The notes: generated by a model not told the origin, from the sequence alone. Shown: positions 11,105-21,612, numbered from the stretch's first letter. The stretch is DNA of 64,000 nucleotides from Diploptera punctata (GCA_030220185.1 JASPKZ010009690.1:41001-105000), one strand, 5' to 3'. Numbers and translations are program-made.

Positions 11105-12511
11105 GTTAGAAATATATATATTTAATACACAATTGATCTTCTTGGTGATACAATATTAAAATATATATACAGTCAATATGCCCATTTCACCAATAAATGT
11201 TTAAAATGGTCAACAAGTTTCTACAGCCAAGCTGTCATTCTCAAGACCAGATATTGACTGAAGACAATATAGATAAAAAATAAAGATACAAATTCAGTTA
11301 AAAACAAACTACGTCACATGACGCAATCATTCACAAGTGAAAGTAAAACATAATAAAACTAATCCTCTTTTTTATCAATTAGAGAAAAGAGGGGGCTGTA
11401 CGGAATAGGGCCTTTGTCTTTGTTCATTATTTTATCCTTATTTTTATAAATTTCCAAACTTTCAAGGACGTTAAGGAATTGAAATCCCTGACCGAACGAA
11501 CCAGCCTAAGATTACTTTTGTTGATAGCGTGACCGTACTCAGAAATATGCTGGGCAACTCCAGATTTTTCAATTCTGTTGAGTCTGAAATGGGCAATATG
11601 TTCATTAAATCTAGTTAAAATGGATCTTCTGGTTTGCCCAACATATTTCAAGTCACAGTCATTGCATGCAATTCATAAATCCCGGATTTCTCTATACAAT
11701 CGACTTTATCTTTAGGGTTTCAAGTAAACTATTTAATGTCAAAGTGGAAGTGAAAATCAATTTAGTATCTAGTCCTTTGAATATCTTGTTCAAACCTCTA
11801 TTAAAGAGGGAACGTACGGCATAATAGCAAAATTAGTTTTATTAATAGGAGAATGGAAAGCTGTAGAATCCATAACAAGTTTTCTAAATTCAAATTTACG
11901 AATCAACTTATCAATAATATTTCCATTGAAACCATTACACTTAGCTATATCTTTAATGGTTTGTAATTCCTTATTATATCTATTTTTACTTAACGGAAAA
12001 GTGATAAGACGGTGAACTAAAAAATTGAAACTGGCCATTTTATGTGGATTACAATGGTGAGAATCTGCCGGATTATATCTAAATGTACTGGTATCTTTTC
12101 TATAAATATCACAATTCCAATCTATAATTGTTTCTAATTATTATCATTAAAAAAGGCAGCCTTCCATTCTCTTCCTCTTCATACGTAAAATTTATGCTGG
12201 GAGTTCGGTCATTTAATATTTCACAACAAATTCTGTACATTGCATTTTTTGGTATCAAAAATAGCAAAAATGTCGTCAACATATCTGAGCCAGACCCTTG
12301 GAAAGTAATCTAATTCTTCCCAAGCTCCGTCTCAAATCTGCTCATAAAAAGATCAGCTAGGAAAGGAGACAATGAATTACCCATTGCCGTTCCCTCCTTT
12401 TGTTCATAAAACTTATTGTTAAATTGAAAAATGTTCTGATTCATGCAAAGTTCCGTTAACTTGATATATTGATTGACAATATGGGGCTCCAATTTATTCT
12501 GTAGTAGTAGG
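11105..12511 (-). pseudogene. Penelope-like element, inverted partial copy
   Basis: The minus strand encodes, in broken frames, the second half of a Penelope-like protein. It includes NQNIFQFNNKFYEQKEGTAM and GNSLSPFLADLF (RT), a region like FNFLVHRLITFPLSKNRYN, and the endonuclease end (KYVGQTRRS). It is almost identical to the plus-strand copy at 12512-15540. The 5' boundary is abrupt at about 12505, within the RT. The 3' terminal sequence (near 11128-11160) is repeated in the other orientation at 12515-12560. Pieces of PLEs in inverse orientation beside a full copy are typical of the class. Confidence 0.85.
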
Positions 12512-14403
12512 TGTATATATATATTTTAATATTGTATCACCAAGAAGATCAATTGTGTATTAAATACATTTGACATCCAGGTCAATTCGATCTTTATTGA
12601 CTATTGACAAATAATAAAGCTACGATTATTTTATGTTTTGACATATTGTCATCGGTTGGATTTGTGCACCGGACCCTGCTTGTGAGTTTTAAGTGTGGAA
12701 TCTAGTGTTATATTCATCAGGGAAGAATCTACGATTTATTAATAATTAATCATCTACACAGTGGATTTGTTAATCGTTAGCAAATACATCACCGTTTATA
12801 ATTTTGATAATACAATTGGACTTTTGAACGACTACGAACTTCAACTTCAAACTCAATCACACCTTGGTATTCTACTCTCCGGTTTCTTCAGGTTCAGCTT
12901 ATAACCACTGTGTTTGTAAGCGATATTGTTACCGAGATTGTGATTTATTAGACTGATTTCAATATGATGACTAGGAAATCTGATCACAATCTATACCATA
13001 AAATAAGTATGAAATAAGTTTCATTGGTTTGGACATTGCCTTTTTGAAGAATTGTAAAAAAGAATCAGTTTTTCCAAAGTTCATTCAAGTAAATGTGTCA
13101 AAAAATTGTAGAAACAGAGAGAGAATAACCAAATTTACCAAACAAAAGTGGCTAGATTCCGAAATTAAATACCTTTATTCGAAGAGGAGCAGATTGGAAA
13201 TTCAATCTTATAAACTATGGAAAACATTAACAGCACATCTTACCGAACTTGAATTTTTAGACTGGTGTGAATTTCAGAGAAATATGTTTCGATCGATCAA
13301 TTTTAAGGTTCAGAAAAACGTTCTTCCCAACAGATTAAATTGAAAAAACTTATTGATCGCAGGGGAGGGTCCGGGGTATGCTCCGATAGGGTCAGTATTG
13401 TTGAGAATCTCTCTTCACAAACCTTTAATGACCAGAACTGCAGTTGTTAAATAAAGGCCTAAAATTTGCTTTACCGGATCACAATTCTGAAATTGAAAAT
13501 GTTATTGCTGGCATCGAATCTTCAATCAACATTTTAATGAACCCACAAAACAATATATCAGAGAATTTAGCAAACAGATCGTTACGAAGAATTTGGCTAC
13601 TACTAAGAAATCATCAAATAGCACTGATATACAAAACAAGAGAGTCATTAAAGGTTTGAGAAGAAGGGATTGCTTTTTACATGAAAGCTGATAAAGGGAA
13701 TAGGGTCGTTGTCTTGGATAAACAGGACTACTATGATCGTGTTAATGATATGATTAATGGTGGTCCTTACCAGTTGGTTAATAAAAATCCATTACCTAAA
13801 TGATCAGGGACGTAACTAATGTTGTGAATTCGTGCAATCATCTGGTTACTAAAGAATTAAAACGCAAATTACATATTTTCGAATCCTCTGGGTACCTAAA
13901 TTGTACTGTTTACCAAAAACACACAAACCGGGAAAATTAGTTAGACCTATAGTTTCAGCTATATCTGCACCCACTTATAATATTTCTAAATGGTTGAGTT
14001 GTGAGTTTGGTAATCTACCCCTACCACAGCCCGGCTTTGCTGTTAAGAATTCGTTGGAATTCATTGAGAAAACCAAGAATATCGAGCTGAAGGATGGAGA
14101 GATTTTGATTTCTTTTTGATGTGAAATCTCTCTTTCCTAGTATACCTATACCTCAGACGCTGAGTTTCTTGGAAGACCTACTACTACAGAATAAATTGGA
14201 GCCCCATATTGTCAATCAATATATCAAGTTAACGAAACTTTGCATGAATCAGAACATTTTTCAATTTAACAATAAGTTTTAATGAACAAAAGGAGGGAAC
14301 GGCAATGGGTAATTCATTGTCTCCTTTCCTAGCTGATCTTTTTATGAGCAGATTTGAGACGGAGCTTGGGAAGGAATTAGATTACTTTCCAAGGGTCTGG
14401 CTC

Positions 14404-14433
14404 AGATATGTTGACGACATTTTTGCTATTTTT
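14404..14433 (+). other. Penelope RT catalytic box (YVDD)
   Basis: RYVDDIFAIF in an open segment of 133 codons (14305-14706). The two Asp residues bind the catalytic metals in reverse transcriptases. Confidence 0.85.
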
Positions 14434-15009
14434 GATACCAAAAAATGCAATGTACAGGAATTTGTTGAAATATTAAATGACCGAACTCCCAGCATAAATT
14501 TTACGTATGAAGAGGAAGAGAATGGAAGGCTGCCTTTTTTAGATATGATAATAATTAGAAACAATTATAGATTGGAATTTGATATTTATAGAAAAGATAC
14601 CAGTACATTTAGATATATCCCGGCAGATTCTCACCATTGTAATCAACATAAAATGGCCATTTTTCAATTTTTTAGTTCACCGTCTTATCACTTTTCCGTT
14701 AAGTAAAAATAGATATAATAAGGAATTACAAACCATTAAAGATATAGCTAAGTGTAATGGTTTCAATGGAAATATTATTGATAAGTTGATTCGTAAATTT
14801 GAATTTAGAAAACTTGTTATGGATTCTACAGCTTTCCATTCTCCTATTAATAAAGCTAATTTTGCTATTATGCCGTACGTTCCCTCTTTAAACTAGAGGT
14901 TTGAACAAGATATTCAAAGGACTAGATACTAAATTGATTTTCACTTCCACTTTGACATTAAATAGTTTACTTGGAAACCCTAAAGATAAAGTCGATTGTA
15001 TAGAGAAAT

Positions 15010-15085
15010 CCGGGATTTATGAAATTGCATGCAATGACTGTGACTTGAAATATGTTGGGCAAACCAGAAGATCCATTTTTAACTA
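15010..15085 (+). other. GIY-YIG endonuclease motif of the Penelope element
   Basis: GIYEIACNDC followed by KYVGQTRRS gives the paired GIY and Y-G motifs and the downstream Arg. This nuclease makes the target nick in Penelope-like elements. The frame breaks just after the motif. Confidence 0.85.
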
Positions 15086-15540
15086 GATTTAATGAACATA
15101 TTGCCCATTTCAGACTCAACAGAATTGAAAAATCTGGAGTTGCCCAGCATATTTCTGAGTACGGTCACGCTATCAACAAAAGTAATCTTAGGCTGGTTCG
15201 TTCGGTCAGGGATTTCAAATTCCTTAACGTCCTTGAAAGTTTGGAAATTTATAAAAATAAGGATAAAATAATGAACAAAGGACAAAGGCCCTATTCCGTA
15301 CAGCCCCCTCTTTTCTCTAATTGATAAAAAAGAGGATTAGTTTTATTATGTTTTACTTTCACTTGTGAATGATTGCGTCATGTGACGTAGTTTGTTTTTA
15401 ACTGAATTTGTATCTTTATTTTTTATCTATATTGTCTTCAGTCAATATCTGGTCTTGAGAATGACAGCTTGGCTGTAGAAACTTGTTGGCCATTTTAAAC
15501 ATTTATTGGTGAAATGGGCATATTGACTGTATATATATTT

Positions 15541-15780
15541 TAAGAAATATATATGTAAATAAACAATAACTATATATGTCTTCACGTAGACTTTCACGGC
15601 CGGAGTTGTTATGATGATCTTGAAGAAGATTTTCGGGCTGTAGGCCGTGGTCATGAGGGGAACTAAAGCCTCACGACCACGCCTACAGCCCGAAAATCTT
15701 CTTCAAGATCATTATAATAACTATATAGATTTATTATAAATATGAACTCATATCAACTCATATGAATTTTACACTATCTA
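15541..15780. repeat. Long imperfect palindrome beside the Penelope element
   Basis: Arms 15609-15658 and 15669-15717 are complementary over about 50 bp with two substitutions and one indel, leaving a 10-nt loop. Each arm contains GAAGAAGATTTTCGGGCTGT or its complement. I do not recognise the sequence as a known terminator or RNA. Confidence 0.85.
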
Positions 15781-15784
15781 GGAT

Positions 15785-16300
15785 GAAATATCTCATATGA
15801 AGAAGAAAAGGGTGGTGAAATGACAAAATATCTAAATTTTTTAAGAATTTCAGGGTTAATAAAGTCTATCTTCAAGCCACAGGTAGACCAAAAGCATGCA
15901 AGATTTAACAGTGTATAAACACTAGCTCTTCCAACTCTTTTGTATGGTAGCTAAGTATGGACGTTGAAACAGAAGGATCTACAGATCATTAGATCTGCTG
16001 AAATGAGATACCTTCGGAGGACTGCAGGATACACACTACTAGATCACAAAAAATGAAGATATCTTAGAAGAATTACACATGGAACCTTAAGAAAACAAAA
16101 TTTCTGATTATAAGTCAAGATGGATGCAACATGTTCATCGAATGGAAGATCACAGAATACCTAAACAAATGTTAAGATATCAACCTGCAGGAAGAAGAAG
16201 ACCAGGACGTCCACTCAAAAGACTTTTGGATGGTGTTTCTCTTGAGGTCGAAACAGGTCAACAAATGGCCTAAATTCGTGAATGTACTATGATGATGATG
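15785..16300 (+). pseudogene. Non-LTR family D, RT C-terminal fragment
   Basis: Plus-strand pieces read ALPTLLYGS and VWTLKQKDLQIIRSAEMRYL, then RRTAGYTLLDHK, then after shifts HRMEDHRIPKQML and RYQPAGRRRPGRPLKRLLDG. The end is a (GAT)n run near 16289. Stops interrupt it. Related fragments lie at 41140-41580 (-) and 52846-53160 (+). Confidence 0.7.
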
Positions 16301-16339
16301 ATGATGAACTCACTGTTCGACAACCTTAAACTTCGTTAC

Positions 16340-16861
16340 TTACTTACTTACTCACTGGCATTATCGAACCCATATGTTCATGGCCGCGCGGACATAAGCT
16401 CTCCATACATCCCTATCCTGAGCTAATGCTTTCCAATCATTCCCTGTATAATCTACTTCCCTCAAATCATAGTTAATGTTGTTCTCCCACCTCATTCTAG
16501 TTCTACCAACTGGGCGTTTTTCCCTCCTTGCTTTCCTACAAGAAGCTTCCATGCACGTTCTTTCATTTCCCCTACGCGCAACATGTTCTGCCCATCGAGT
16601 TCTATGAGACTTAACCTGTTTCTTATTATATCTGGCTTCCTATAAATACCATGTAGTTCATTGTTATGTAGTCTTCTCCATTCACCTGTCTGTTCATCTC
16701 TCTTTGGTCCAAACATTTTCCTGAGTACTTTTTTGAGAATAAAGTACTCAGGAAAATTTTTGGACCAAAGAGAGATGAACAGACAGGTGAATGGAGAAGA
16801 CTACATAACAATGAACTACATGGTCTTTATAGGAAGCCAGATATAATAAGAACAGTTAAGT
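16340..16861. mobile_element. RTE-A insertion with inverted duplicated 5' part
   Basis: A minus-strand 3' end (16340 to about 16737, including the C-terminal DWKALAQDRDVWRAYVRAAM block) is joined head to head with a plus-strand copy of the FGPKRDEQTGEWRRL region (about 16738-16861). The two arms share about 120 bp. A perfect 17-bp duplication (ACCTTAAACTTCGTTAC, 16323-16339 and 16862-16878) brackets the whole, so it arrived in one event. The tail is (TAAG)n. Confidence 0.9.
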
Positions 16862-16878
16862 ACCTTAAACTTCGTTAC

Positions 16879-17631
16879 GAAAAGAATTTCAGGTTCTTTA
16901 TACAAGTTAGAGGAAATATTCTACTGAAATGTAAATAAAAATACTTCACAACTCAATTTTTAAATGAGTTTATTTATGTTTGGAAGTTAATGCACAAAAC
17001 TGTAACATTATTGACGATAAATTAAAGCATGAGAAGCGCACTTACTGACCCCAGGGAATGTAGCTCAAGTCCTTGTACTTCGGAGAGGATTTGTTCGGGG
17101 TTAGAGAATGAATTTACTTTGTGAGACAACTATATCCTCGGCTATCGATAAAATGAGCAACCCCTTCTCGTTGTATTCTCCCTTCGGAAGCTGTAAAACC
17201 AGGCATAAACGGGTCACATACTCCTAAGCTAATTGCACGTAAATTTCACAAAAGGAACTTGCTGCACCTGTATTTTAAAGTTCATTTTATTTTATCAGAA
17301 TTTTCTATCTAGCATCCCAAATTCCAACCAAATATTGTTATTTTCATTTTGTTCTAAATCTGAATTCAGAATTATCTTACTGTACATTTCAAAGCTACAG
17401 AAACCTGTCAAAATAAATAAATCTTAATAATATTTAAGTTTTTATCATTTTTGTCAGTAACCGTATAAGTTATGTAATAATTATTTGATTCCGAAGATTC
17501 TCGCAACCAATAGAAAACATGTCGCTATAGTGCAATTCACCTAAAATTGGATAATACGTATGTATAAAGAAGTAATTATATCAAAAAACTGTAACTGAAG
17601 AACGTACAGATTGAAATAAGATATTATTATA
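16879..17631. other. Spacer, nothing recognised
   Basis: Mixed AT-rich sequence. Short open frames such as 17233-17427 look random. Confidence 0.4.
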
Positions 17632-17672
<41 letters not shown>

Positions 17673-17675
17673 ATA
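17632..17675. repeat. (TA)n microsatellite
   Basis: TA dinucleotide run with minor interruptions, next to the tRNA-like units. Confidence 0.9.
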
Positions 17676-17703
17676 TATTTTTGACATTTGGCAATGAAGG
17701 CAA

Positions 17704-17925
17704 ATATGATATGAAAAGAAAAATGAATGCTTGAGTCGGGATTCGAACTCGAGTCTCTAAAGTCTGTACCTTTAGCGCTCTAACCAACTGAGCTACTTTA
17801 TGATATGAAAAGAAAAATGAATGCTTGAGTCGGGATTCGAACTCGAGTCTCTAAAGTCTGTACCTTTAGCGCTCTAACCAACTGAGCTACTTGAGTATTC
17901 ATTTTTCTTTTCATATCATATATAT
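17704..17925 (-). repeat. Two tandem tRNA-like units in an inverted-repeat frame
   Basis: Each unit (about 100 bp) reads, on the minus strand, GTAGCTCAGTTGGTTAGAGC (A box/D arm), then a 6-bp stem CTAAAG/CTTTAG closing a 7-nt loop GTACAGA, then GAGTTCGAATCCC (B box/T arm). A TTTTT run follows at once. The outer flanks GATATGAAAAGAAAAATGAAT and its complement bracket the pair. The acceptor arms do not pair, so these are tRNA-like rather than proven tRNA genes. Confidence 0.7.
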
Positions 17926-17939
17926 ATATATTTACGTAT

Positions 17940-18555
17940 GACTTCAATCGTCCACAAAAGATAAGAAATGGAAAAGCCTCCTTCAAAACACAAACATCAT
18001 ACTAGAACTTCCATGGAAGACAGCAGTTGCACAATTCAAATTAACTACAGGACACGATTCCCTTGCTAAACACTTGCACAAGATCAACATATTGTCTACA
18101 CCAAGATGCATTCTAGTAGAAGAGTTTTATCTCCTTAAAAGGTGGGAGTTATAATTTAATAATATTTAATGTATTCCAAATTTATTTATGATTCATTTTT
18201 TTAACTATACCAAAAAGGTAATTATATTTAAAATGTCATCTATTTTTAAATAAGTTCTTATAAAATTAATAAAATTAAATCAAGTTATATTGAATTGCAC
18301 AATAAAACTTTCAATGTAAATGAAACCCCTAACTCTTAGAATAACTTGATTAATACACTTTTTAATTTATTTAATCATTCTAGCTACACCTTCCGATACA
18401 CCTCACCCAGAAGAAGAAATTGGGTGATGAACACCTCAACAACTGTGCAGCCGTCAAAGAGGAAACTTCCAAAACTTCGAAGTACTGGAGAGCAAGACTG
18501 CTAACGACTTCAGTGTTAGATGCAGCACATTAGATACCAAACAACCAACCACATT
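17940..18555 (+). pseudogene. Non-LTR element, RNase H-type C-terminal fragment
   Basis: Reads TAVAQFKLTTGHDSLAKHLH and then KINILSTPRCIL, the block seen at the C-terminus of Jockey/R1-type polyproteins (family knowledge). After about 240 bp of unrelated AT-rich sequence (18130-18370) it resumes with a GDEHLNNCAAVKEE-like piece and SKYWRARLL. It is therefore split by an insertion and is dead. Confidence 0.6.
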
Positions 18556-18636
18556 TACGTATAAATTTATTTTTATTAATTTTCGCCCCATTACATTATA
18601 GTATAATAATAGATAATATTGCTATTAATTTGTGTA

Positions 18637-18742
18637 TATATATATATATATACATATATGCATTTATTTTTATTAATTTGGGCCTCATTACCATTTATAC
18701 GTATTATGTAATGGGGTAAAAATGTATTAAAATAAATAGTAC

Positions 18743-18793
<51 letters not shown>
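18637..18793. repeat. (TA)n arrays
   Basis: Short TA run at 18637-18658 and a longer one at 18742-18793 (about 26 units). Confidence 0.9.
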
Positions 18794-18794
<1 letters not shown>

Positions 18795-19060
18795 TCATCA
18801 TCCGGTATGATGGCAGCTGCCGCCGCCTTCCGGAAACCAAACGCCATTCCTCTCTGTCCATCCATTGATCTTCCTCCATTCCTCTGATATTCATAGCTGC
18901 TTGTACCCCTTCTATCCAAGTTTTCTTCGGTCTTCCTCCTTTCCATTGGGATCCATTCCATAACAATTTTTGGCAATATTTGCTCTGGCATTCTTTTGAC
19001 ATGGCCATACCACTGTAATATTTTCGTTTCTATAATGTCTATGATGTCCGGCTCCTCTTG
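18794..19060 (-). pseudogene. Non-LTR family H, C-terminal fragment
   Basis: The minus strand reads ETKILQWYGHVKRMPEQILP, then WKGGRPKKTWIEGVQAAMN, then DQWMDREEWRL, the C-terminal tail of a non-LTR polyprotein. Two frames are needed. The element is 5'-truncated. Confidence 0.7.
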
Positions 19061-19082
19061 TACACCCATATATATATATATA

Positions 19083-19418
19083 TATCCATTCATAGTAATT
19101 CTGCCCGAAGGCAGGTCCTTCACTGCAATCATAGCATTTTCATGCTATGCTTGCAGCTTTACTAGGGAACTGTAGGTGTGGTAGCTTCCCGTTGCTTTCA
19201 ATACCGTTGAAGGATGATGATGATAATGATAAGGGTAATGATGATGATGACCATATGATTTCGTGGACCGTTTGGGCCTTAAAGTTTTCCTGACATTTGT
19301 CTTACAGGTGAGGAAAAACCCCGATAAAAACATCACCCAGAAAAACTGCCCCAACCGGGGATCGAACCCGGGCCCGCTGCGTGACAAGGCAACACGCTAC
19401 CTCGAGACCACAGCGATA
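19083..19418 (-). mobile_element. SINE1, near full length
   Basis: Minus-strand head with B box GGTTCGATCCC near 19365 and the standard 3' end (complement of GGCAGAATTACTATG) at 19083. TA runs flank both sides, so it sits in a (TA)n array. Confidence 0.9.
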
Positions 19419-19434
19419 TATACATATATATATA

Positions 19435-20783
19435 CAGGGCAAGTCAAAATGTTGTGCAGGTTTTCAGAAATTTATTATGTGAAATGTAATGAACATATAA
19501 TATTGTGAGACATATTGTATGAAAGGTAAACTCTCAAAGTTTTTTTTTAAATATTCACAGATGTTCTATGTGAGCGCCTTTTGTTACACGACAGATGTCA
19601 AGCCGATATTCAATCTCCTGCCAAACTTTCTGTAGCAGTCCGCGGTCGATATCAGCAATGGCTGCTGTGATGCGGGCACGCAGTTCATGCAGTTGTTGTT
19701 GGAAGTGGTGGTACGTAAACATGATCCTTTACAAGACCCCACATGAAGAAATCACACGGAGTTAGATCTGGTGAACGAGGTGGCCAATGAATGAGTTGTT
19801 GATCACCCTGAGATGCACGGCCTATCCAGCGTTGTGGTAAAGCCGTATTCAAATGGTCTCGAACACTGCCATGGTAATGTGGAGGGGCACCATCCAACTG
19901 CAGAATGAAATCTGGACTATCCGCTTCAAGCTGCGGAAGGAGCCATGTTGTAGCATATCAGGAAAACATGTCCGTTCACAGTACGTTCATGAAAGAAAAA
20001 AGGCCCATAAACCTTTGCATGGGAATGGACACAAAGACATTCACTTTCGGAGAATCGCGTTGATGTTCCAGAGTTGCATGGGGGTTACCAGTTCCCCAAA
20101 TCCTTACATTGTGTCTATTCACTTTTCCTGAAAGGTGGAAAGTCGCTTCATCACTGTAAACTACCCTCTCATGGAACTCATTCTCTTCCATTAATGCGAG
20201 AAAATCAACACAGAAGGACGCTCGCAAAGCATAATCGGCGGGTTTTAAGGCTTGAACCAGTTGCAAGTGGTAGGGTTTCATCTGAAAACGTTTCCGGAGA
20301 ATCCGCCATATACAGTTTTTTGTGGTAGTTGAAGTTCTGTCGCTCCCCGGTAGGTGGATTTCTGTGGACTCCGCACGAAGCATGTGCGAACGCGTTCGAC
20401 TGTCTCTTCACTCGTCGACGGACGGCCAGTCGATTTTCGTTTACAGATACAGCCTGAATCCCTAAATTGTGTGTACCACTTACGAATGGATCTCCCATCC
20501 GGCGGGCCTTTATCGTATCTGGTACGGAAATGTCGTTGAACACTAGTCACAGAGTTGTTTACATGGTAATCAAGCACACAGAAAGACTTCTGATCCCCAG
20601 TCAACGCCATTTTCCTTTACTGCTCTGCTGTTGACATCTTGCGGGTGAACGCGGAACTTTAGAAGTGGACAACTAAACTTTGAGAGTTTACCTTTCATAC
20701 AATATGTCTCACGATATTATATGTTTCATTACATTTCACATAATAAATTTCTGAAAACCTGCACAACATTTTGACTTGCCCTG
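19435..20783 (-). mobile_element. mariner/IS630-type transposon with 108-bp TIRs
   Basis: A 1349-bp element flanked by TA on both sides (19433-19434, 20784-20785), as in the IS630-Tc1-mariner superfamily. The terminal inverted repeats (19435-19542 and 20675-20783) are about 108 bp and differ by one substitution and one indel. That near-identity suggests recent insertion. They start CAGGGCAAGTCAAAATG. The element lies inside a (TA)n array next to a SINE1. Confidence 0.92.
19685..20610 (-). pseudogene. mariner-type transposase, frameshifted
   Basis: Coding starts at 20610 with an N-terminal helix-turn-helix region (SFCVLDYHVNN, RSIRKWYTQFRDSG), typical of insect mariner-like transposases with a DUF4817-type N-terminus. 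The frame shifts near 20290-20380. Three candidate catalytic Asp residues remain: YSDEATF (about 20.15 kb), MDGAPPHYH (about 19.89 kb) and SPDLTPCDFFMWG (about 19.76 kb). The last two are about 41 or 45 residues apart, depending on which Asp of the third motif is catalytic. That is longer than the 34 of classical mariner. The expected full length is about 300-340 residues. Frame breaks make this copy inactive. Confidence 0.85.
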
Positions 20784-20796
20784 TATATATATATGA

Positions 20797-20992
20797 ATGT
20801 ATGTTTGTTTGTGTTGGAATACTTGGGTACCTCAGTTGGTTACATATATATATATATATATGTTATGAAAAGAAAAATGAATGTTTGAGTCGTGATTTGA
20901 ACCCGAGCCTCTAAACTCTGTACGTTTAGCGCTCTAACCAACTGAGGTACCCAAGTATTCCAACACAAACATACATTTTTCTTATACATTTA
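20797..20992 (-). repeat. Palindrome-flanked tRNA-like unit
   Basis: The minus strand has CCTCAGTTGGTTAGAGC, a stem CTAAAC/GTTTAG around the loop GTACAGA, and GGGTTCAAATC. Stem TTGGGT/ACTCAA can close the acceptor. Part of the upstream arm is repeated in inverse orientation at 20797-20845 (CCTCAGTTGGTTAC again). Compared with 17.8 kb, both sides of one stem pair are exchanged (G-C to C-G). Confidence 0.65.
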
Positions 20993-21107
20993 GTATTCTC
21001 AAATTACACAAGAGGTAGCGGGAAGTCGTTCCCCCCTGACTACCATAACAGGTAAGCAAAAAAAAATAGATATATATATACATGAGTATATATATATATA
21101 TATATAT

Positions 21108-21232
21108 GGTATGATAAGAAAAATAAATGCCTGGACGGGATTCGAACCCGGATCTCTGAGTCTGTACCTCAGCGTGATATCCATTACACTACCAGGCGAA
21201 TCCAGTTCAAACACGTATTTTTCTTATATAGG
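21108..21232 (-). repeat. tRNA-like unit, type 2, with inverted flanks
   Basis: The minus strand gives GCCTGG at the 5' side and CCAGGC at the 3' side of a cloverleaf-like sequence. The anticodon-arm equivalent is CTGAG-GTACAGA-CTCAG and the T arm is GGGTTCGAATCCC. The flanks AAGAAAAATA and its complement face each other, and (TA)n lies outside. Same type as the two units at 48.8-49.05 kb. Confidence 0.7.
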
Positions 21233-21329
21233 GCCTATGTGTTATACTCTCCATTTTCGTATATGTGATATTTTGTACATAATTTTCAAGTTTAAATATT
21301 TCTTGTTGTCATTTTTAACGTGGAAGAGG

Positions 21330-21612
21330 ACTGAAGAGATGAAAGTTAAAAATTGAATTGTACCTGTTGGTAGGTGTCGTCGTCCTCAACTTTGTTAAAA
21401 TATTGTATATAAAATTAACTGGAGCGCTTCTACAAATAGTTGGAGTAAACATCACCATACACAACAAAAACAAATAGCGGAAACTCAACCTTCAGAAGAT
21501 GGAAGATAACTTCTGAAAGCGCTCCAGTTAATTTTATATACAATATTTTAACAAAGTTGAGGACGACGGTACCTACCAACAGGTACAATTTAATTTTTAA
21601 CTTTCATCATAT
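21330..21612. mobile_element. Foldback element with about 95-bp arms
   Basis: Arms 21336-21430 and 21517-21610 are complementary (GATGAAAGTTAAAAATT... to GGAGCGCTT) apart from a few differences. The loop side of the right arm has a hammerhead-like half: CAGAAGA, then GGAAG/CTTCT, then GAAA. A related right arm lies at 45105-45235. No coding sequence. Confidence 0.75.

Larger units (their letters stand above)
12512..15540 (+). pseudogene. Penelope-like retroelement (RT + GIY-YIG), frameshifted
   Basis: The element starts with a short copy of its own 3' tail (12512-12560), a pLTR-like arrangement, followed by about 450 bp of leader. The coding region begins at about 13029 and continues in several frames to 15324. 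Visible blocks are LPKTHKPGKLVRPIVSAI (about 13907), GTAMGNSLSPFLADLF, the catalytic RYVDDIFAIF (about 14404) and NGRLPFLDMIIIRN. At the C-terminus come GIYEIACNDCDLKYVGQTRR (about 15015) and an HISEYGHAI block. This matches Penelope RT joined to a GIY-YIG nuclease. At least six frameshifts or stops make it non-functional as it stands. Confidence 0.9.
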
